A stretch of DNA of 64,000 nucleotides from Deinococcus arcticus (GTDB lineage Bacteria; Deinococcota; Deinococci; Deinococcales; Deinococcaceae), in the NCBI RefSeq assembly GCF_003028415.1, contig NZ_PYSV01000001.1:248001-312000 (forward strand), given 5' to 3'. The position numbers were made by a program, and so were the translations under genes. The notes below the pieces were generated by a model. The model searched no databases, was not told the origin of the DNA, and was given only the letters and a program-made list of their open reading frames with translations. How positions within the stretch are numbered: position 1 is the first letter of the stretch; each line of letters begins with the position of its first letter. This document shows, piece by piece, positions 62,243 to 64,000 of the stretch.

Positions 62243-63709
62243 CTACGGCATGGGAATCAGGGCGTCTCTCCACAGGGCGCGGCGTTCGCGTTCGCCGGCC
62301 GTGGTCACGGTCAGCCCGGGCAGATCGAAACACGCCACCGCTGGGTGCTGGGCGGTGTAACGGGGCCAGTCGGGCCCCGGCTGGCCCGTCTGCACAAATG
62401 CCGCCCACGCCGCCTGCAACTGGCGGGCCAGGGCCGAGCGGCGCCCGGCCTGCCCCCCCCGCAGCAGCCCCGAGGCGTGCCCCAGCGGCCGGGGCCAGAG
62501 AAACAGCAGATCCATGCCGTGGGTGGCGCCCAGGCCAAACAGCCGCGTGCCCCAGTCGAAGCGGGCGCGGAACACCGGAGCCGCTGGCGGGTGGGCGCCC
62601 TGCAGGGCGTCGTGGCCCACCTGAAAAAACAGATCGGTGCCCAGCGCCACCAGGCCGTCCGGGGTATCGGGGTAGTGTGCCAGCACGGCCTGCACCTGAC
62701 CCGGCGCCAAGTACGGCACCATGGCCCGGGTCAGCAGCGCCCGGTCGGTGCGGGGAAAGATGCGGTCGGGCACTTTTACGAACAGGGAATACTCCTCGCG
62801 CGTGGCGCCCAGCAGCAGGGGCACCGGGGCGGCCGGGCCTGCCAGCAGCGTCTCCAGGCGGCCCGGCAGCACGCGGCCATCCAGAAAGGGGCGGGAATTC
62901 AGGCGCCGGGGCCGCATCTGTTCGAGCCGGTGCAGGGCCTGCACAAAGGCGCTGGGGGGCAACGTGAACAGTCGGTCCGCGTGCCCCGGCAGCACCCCCA
63001 GTGCCTGGGCATACGCCTGCGCTATCCCCAGGCTGTTCTCCCAGCTGCCCACCTGATTCAGCGTGCCGCTCTGCACGATGGCCCCGGCCATCAGGGGCGC
63101 CGCGTGCGGGTCACGCAGCATCAGGGCTGTGGCCACGCCGCCGGCCGACTGCCCCCCCACCGTGATGCGCGCCGGGTCGCCCCCAAAGGCCGCGATGTTG
63201 GCCGCCACCCAGCGCAGGGCCGCCACCTGATCCTGATACCCGGCGTTGGGCGTGAAGCGCTCGTCGGCAAACAGCCCCCCAAAGTTTGCGTAGCCCAGGG
63301 GGCCCAGCCGCGAATTGACCGTGACCACCACCACGCCACAGCGCGCCGCATACTCGCGTCCGTCGTACAGACGGCCGCTGCCCGCCCGAAAGGCGCCGCC
63401 ATGTAGCCACAGCAGGACCGGGTGGCCCTGGCCCTCGGGCGGCGCCCAGATGTTCAGCGCCAGACTGCCTTCGGCCGAGGGCACCAGTGTGACCGATGGG
63501 TCCAGCGGCTGCAGCACGTCCGGCGCGTAGGCGTGCGCGTTCCGCACGCCGCGCCAGCCCGGGTGCGGCGCGGGCGGTGCAAAGCGTAGGGCCCCGCGTG
63601 CCGGCGCGGCGTAGGGCACCCCCAGCCATGCGCGGGCGGCGTGCAGGCCAGCCTGGACCACCTGACCCTGAAGTCGCCCGCTGGCGGTTTCCACAATGCC
63701 CAGAGTCAC
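62243..63709 (-). CDS. Carboxylesterase, type B
   Basis: A 488-residue alpha/beta hydrolase. WLGVPYAAPARGALRF, LLWLHGGAFRAGSG (oxyanion hole) and ITVGGQSAGGVATALML (nucleophile Ser about 185) are family hallmarks; the catalytic His is probably in GLGATHGMDLLFLW. Such enzymes cleave carboxyl esters such as p-nitrobenzyl esters or amides. There is no signal peptide. It starts with GTG 3 bases after the stop of the nuclease gene, so the two are cotranscribed. Confidence 0.93.
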   Translation of the reverse strand: MTLGIVETASGRLQGQVVQAGLHAARAWLGVPYAAPARGALRFAPPAPHPGWRGVRNAHAYAPDVLQPLDPSVTLVPSAEGSLALNIWAPPEGQGHPVLLWLHGGAFRAGSGRLYDGREYAARCGVVVVTVNSRLGPLGYANFGGLFADERFTPNAGYQDQVAALRWVAANIAAFGGDPARITVGGQSAGGVATALMLRDPHAAPLMAGAIVQSGTLNQVGSWENSLGIAQAYAQALGVLPGHADRLFTLPPSAFVQALHRLEQMRPRRLNSRPFLDGRVLPGRLETLLAGPAAPVPLLLGATREEYSLFVKVPDRIFPRTDRALLTRAMVPYLAPGQVQAVLAHYPDTPDGLVALGTDLFFQVGHDALQGAHPPAAPVFRARFDWGTRLFGLGATHGMDLLFLWPRPLGHASGLLRGGQAGRRSALARQLQAAWAAFVQTGQPGPDWPRYTAQHPAVACFDLPGLTVTTAGERERRALWRDALIPMP

Positions 63710-63712
63710 CGG

Positions 63713-64000
63713 CTACAGCTCCTCGAAATATTCGCTGTCCAGCCGGCGTAGGTGGTAGGTCTCGCGGGTCAGCACGCCCACCCCGTACTCAATCATGTAG
63801 TCGGCCAGCGTCTGTCCATCAATCAGGATAATGTTGCCGATCTGTTGGGCGGTCTGGCGCGCGCCCTCGCTGAACGATGACGTGGTCAGAAACACCCCCT
63901 TGCTGGCCTTGTGAAAGGTCAGGCTTCCCGAAAAGCCCCGGATCTCTGGACTGTGAACCACGTTCTGCCAGCGCTTAGCCTGCAGATAGATGCGGCCTAG
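63713..64000 (-). CDS. Mrr-type restriction endonuclease-like protein, C-terminal part
   Basis: The last 95 residues of a gene that continues beyond the window. IYLQAKRWQNVVHSPEIRGFSGSL carries the QxK half of the PD-(D/E)xK catalytic core (positions 4-27 of the fragment), and GVFLTTSSFSEGAR, ILIDGQTLADYMIEYGVGV and the final LRRLDSEYFEEL are typical of Mrr_cat domains. Mrr enzymes cut methylated or foreign DNA. The N-terminal, DNA-recognition part is not visible. Immediately followed by the carboxylesterase gene. Confidence 0.88.
   Translation of the reverse strand, partial: LGRIYLQAKRWQNVVHSPEIRGFSGSLTFHKASKGVFLTTSSFSEGARQTAQQIGNIILIDGQTLADYMIEYGVGVLTRETYHLRRLDSEYFEEL

Overview
The window is GC-rich, densely coded bacterial chromosome that fits the genus Deinococcus. 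Three things point there. The proteins are typical of Deinococcota: FtsK with a long linker, a JAMM protease, a nucleoside hydrolase and a pullulanase lie in a row, an order I recall from D. radiodurans. Many genes have a TANNNT box only 6-8 bases before the start codon, as in the leaderless transcripts of deinococci. Several intergenic spaces hold small structured repeats. No rRNA, tRNA, CRISPR array, transposase or prophage gene was seen. Identifications come from reading motifs, not from database searches.

Layout. 1-7500: end of a metallophosphoesterase, a three-domain secreted fasciclin protein, a repeat-rich gap, the FtsK translocase, a second gap and a JAMM protease. 7544-12771: nucleoside hydrolase, secreted pullulanase and a small hydrophilic protein. 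12833-22782: one long minus-strand galactoside block (DeoR-type regulator, sugar-binding protein, two permeases, GH42 beta-galactosidase, GH36 alpha-galactosidase, GalT, GalK). It imports and splits alpha- and beta-galactosides and feeds galactose into the Leloir pathway; no transporter ATPase and no GalE are present. 22978-25963: FKBP isomerase, signal peptidase I, two secreted proteins of unknown role and a broken SUKH-type immunity gene. 26174-28385: a MarR regulator upstream of a fused dioxygenase/hydrolase that resembles MhqO plus MhqD, probably for quinone or catechol stress. 28490-36299: PLP aminotransferase, NYN-domain protein, QueA, a tandem GNAT protein, M3 peptidase, CAP protein and a lone CoA-transferase subunit A.

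36332-40995 is a cell-shape operon read on the minus strand: deoC, maf, mreC, mreD, mrdA (PBP2). 41183-48088 holds a peroxiredoxin, RpiA, a GNAT protein, a YyaL-like thioredoxin-domain protein, a secreted protein and ArgS. 48161-53398 is a second envelope cluster on the minus strand: mreB, fabZ, an LptF/LptG-type permease, a GT28-type glycosyltransferase and a polysaccharide deacetylase, followed by a frameshifted grpB-like gene. 53479-64000: small membrane and soluble proteins, an acyl-CoA dehydrogenase, a potassium-channel-like protein, a subtilisin-like lipoprotein paired with a TPR/HD-GYP protein, a degenerate deacetylase with a YkoP-like tail, a type-B carboxylesterase and the end of an Mrr-like nuclease.

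The most unusual signals are two families of dispersed repeats. One (about 160-200 bp) lies at 2622-2821, 55611-55785 and 57227-57389. The other is a G-rich inverted repeat at 51717-51815 with a close relative sitting in frame inside the GH42 gene. Other items of note are the lipoprotein protease/TPR-HD-GYP pair, the MhqO-MhqD-like fusion, the dead deacetylase and the SUKH gene flanked by a 16-bp direct repeat.
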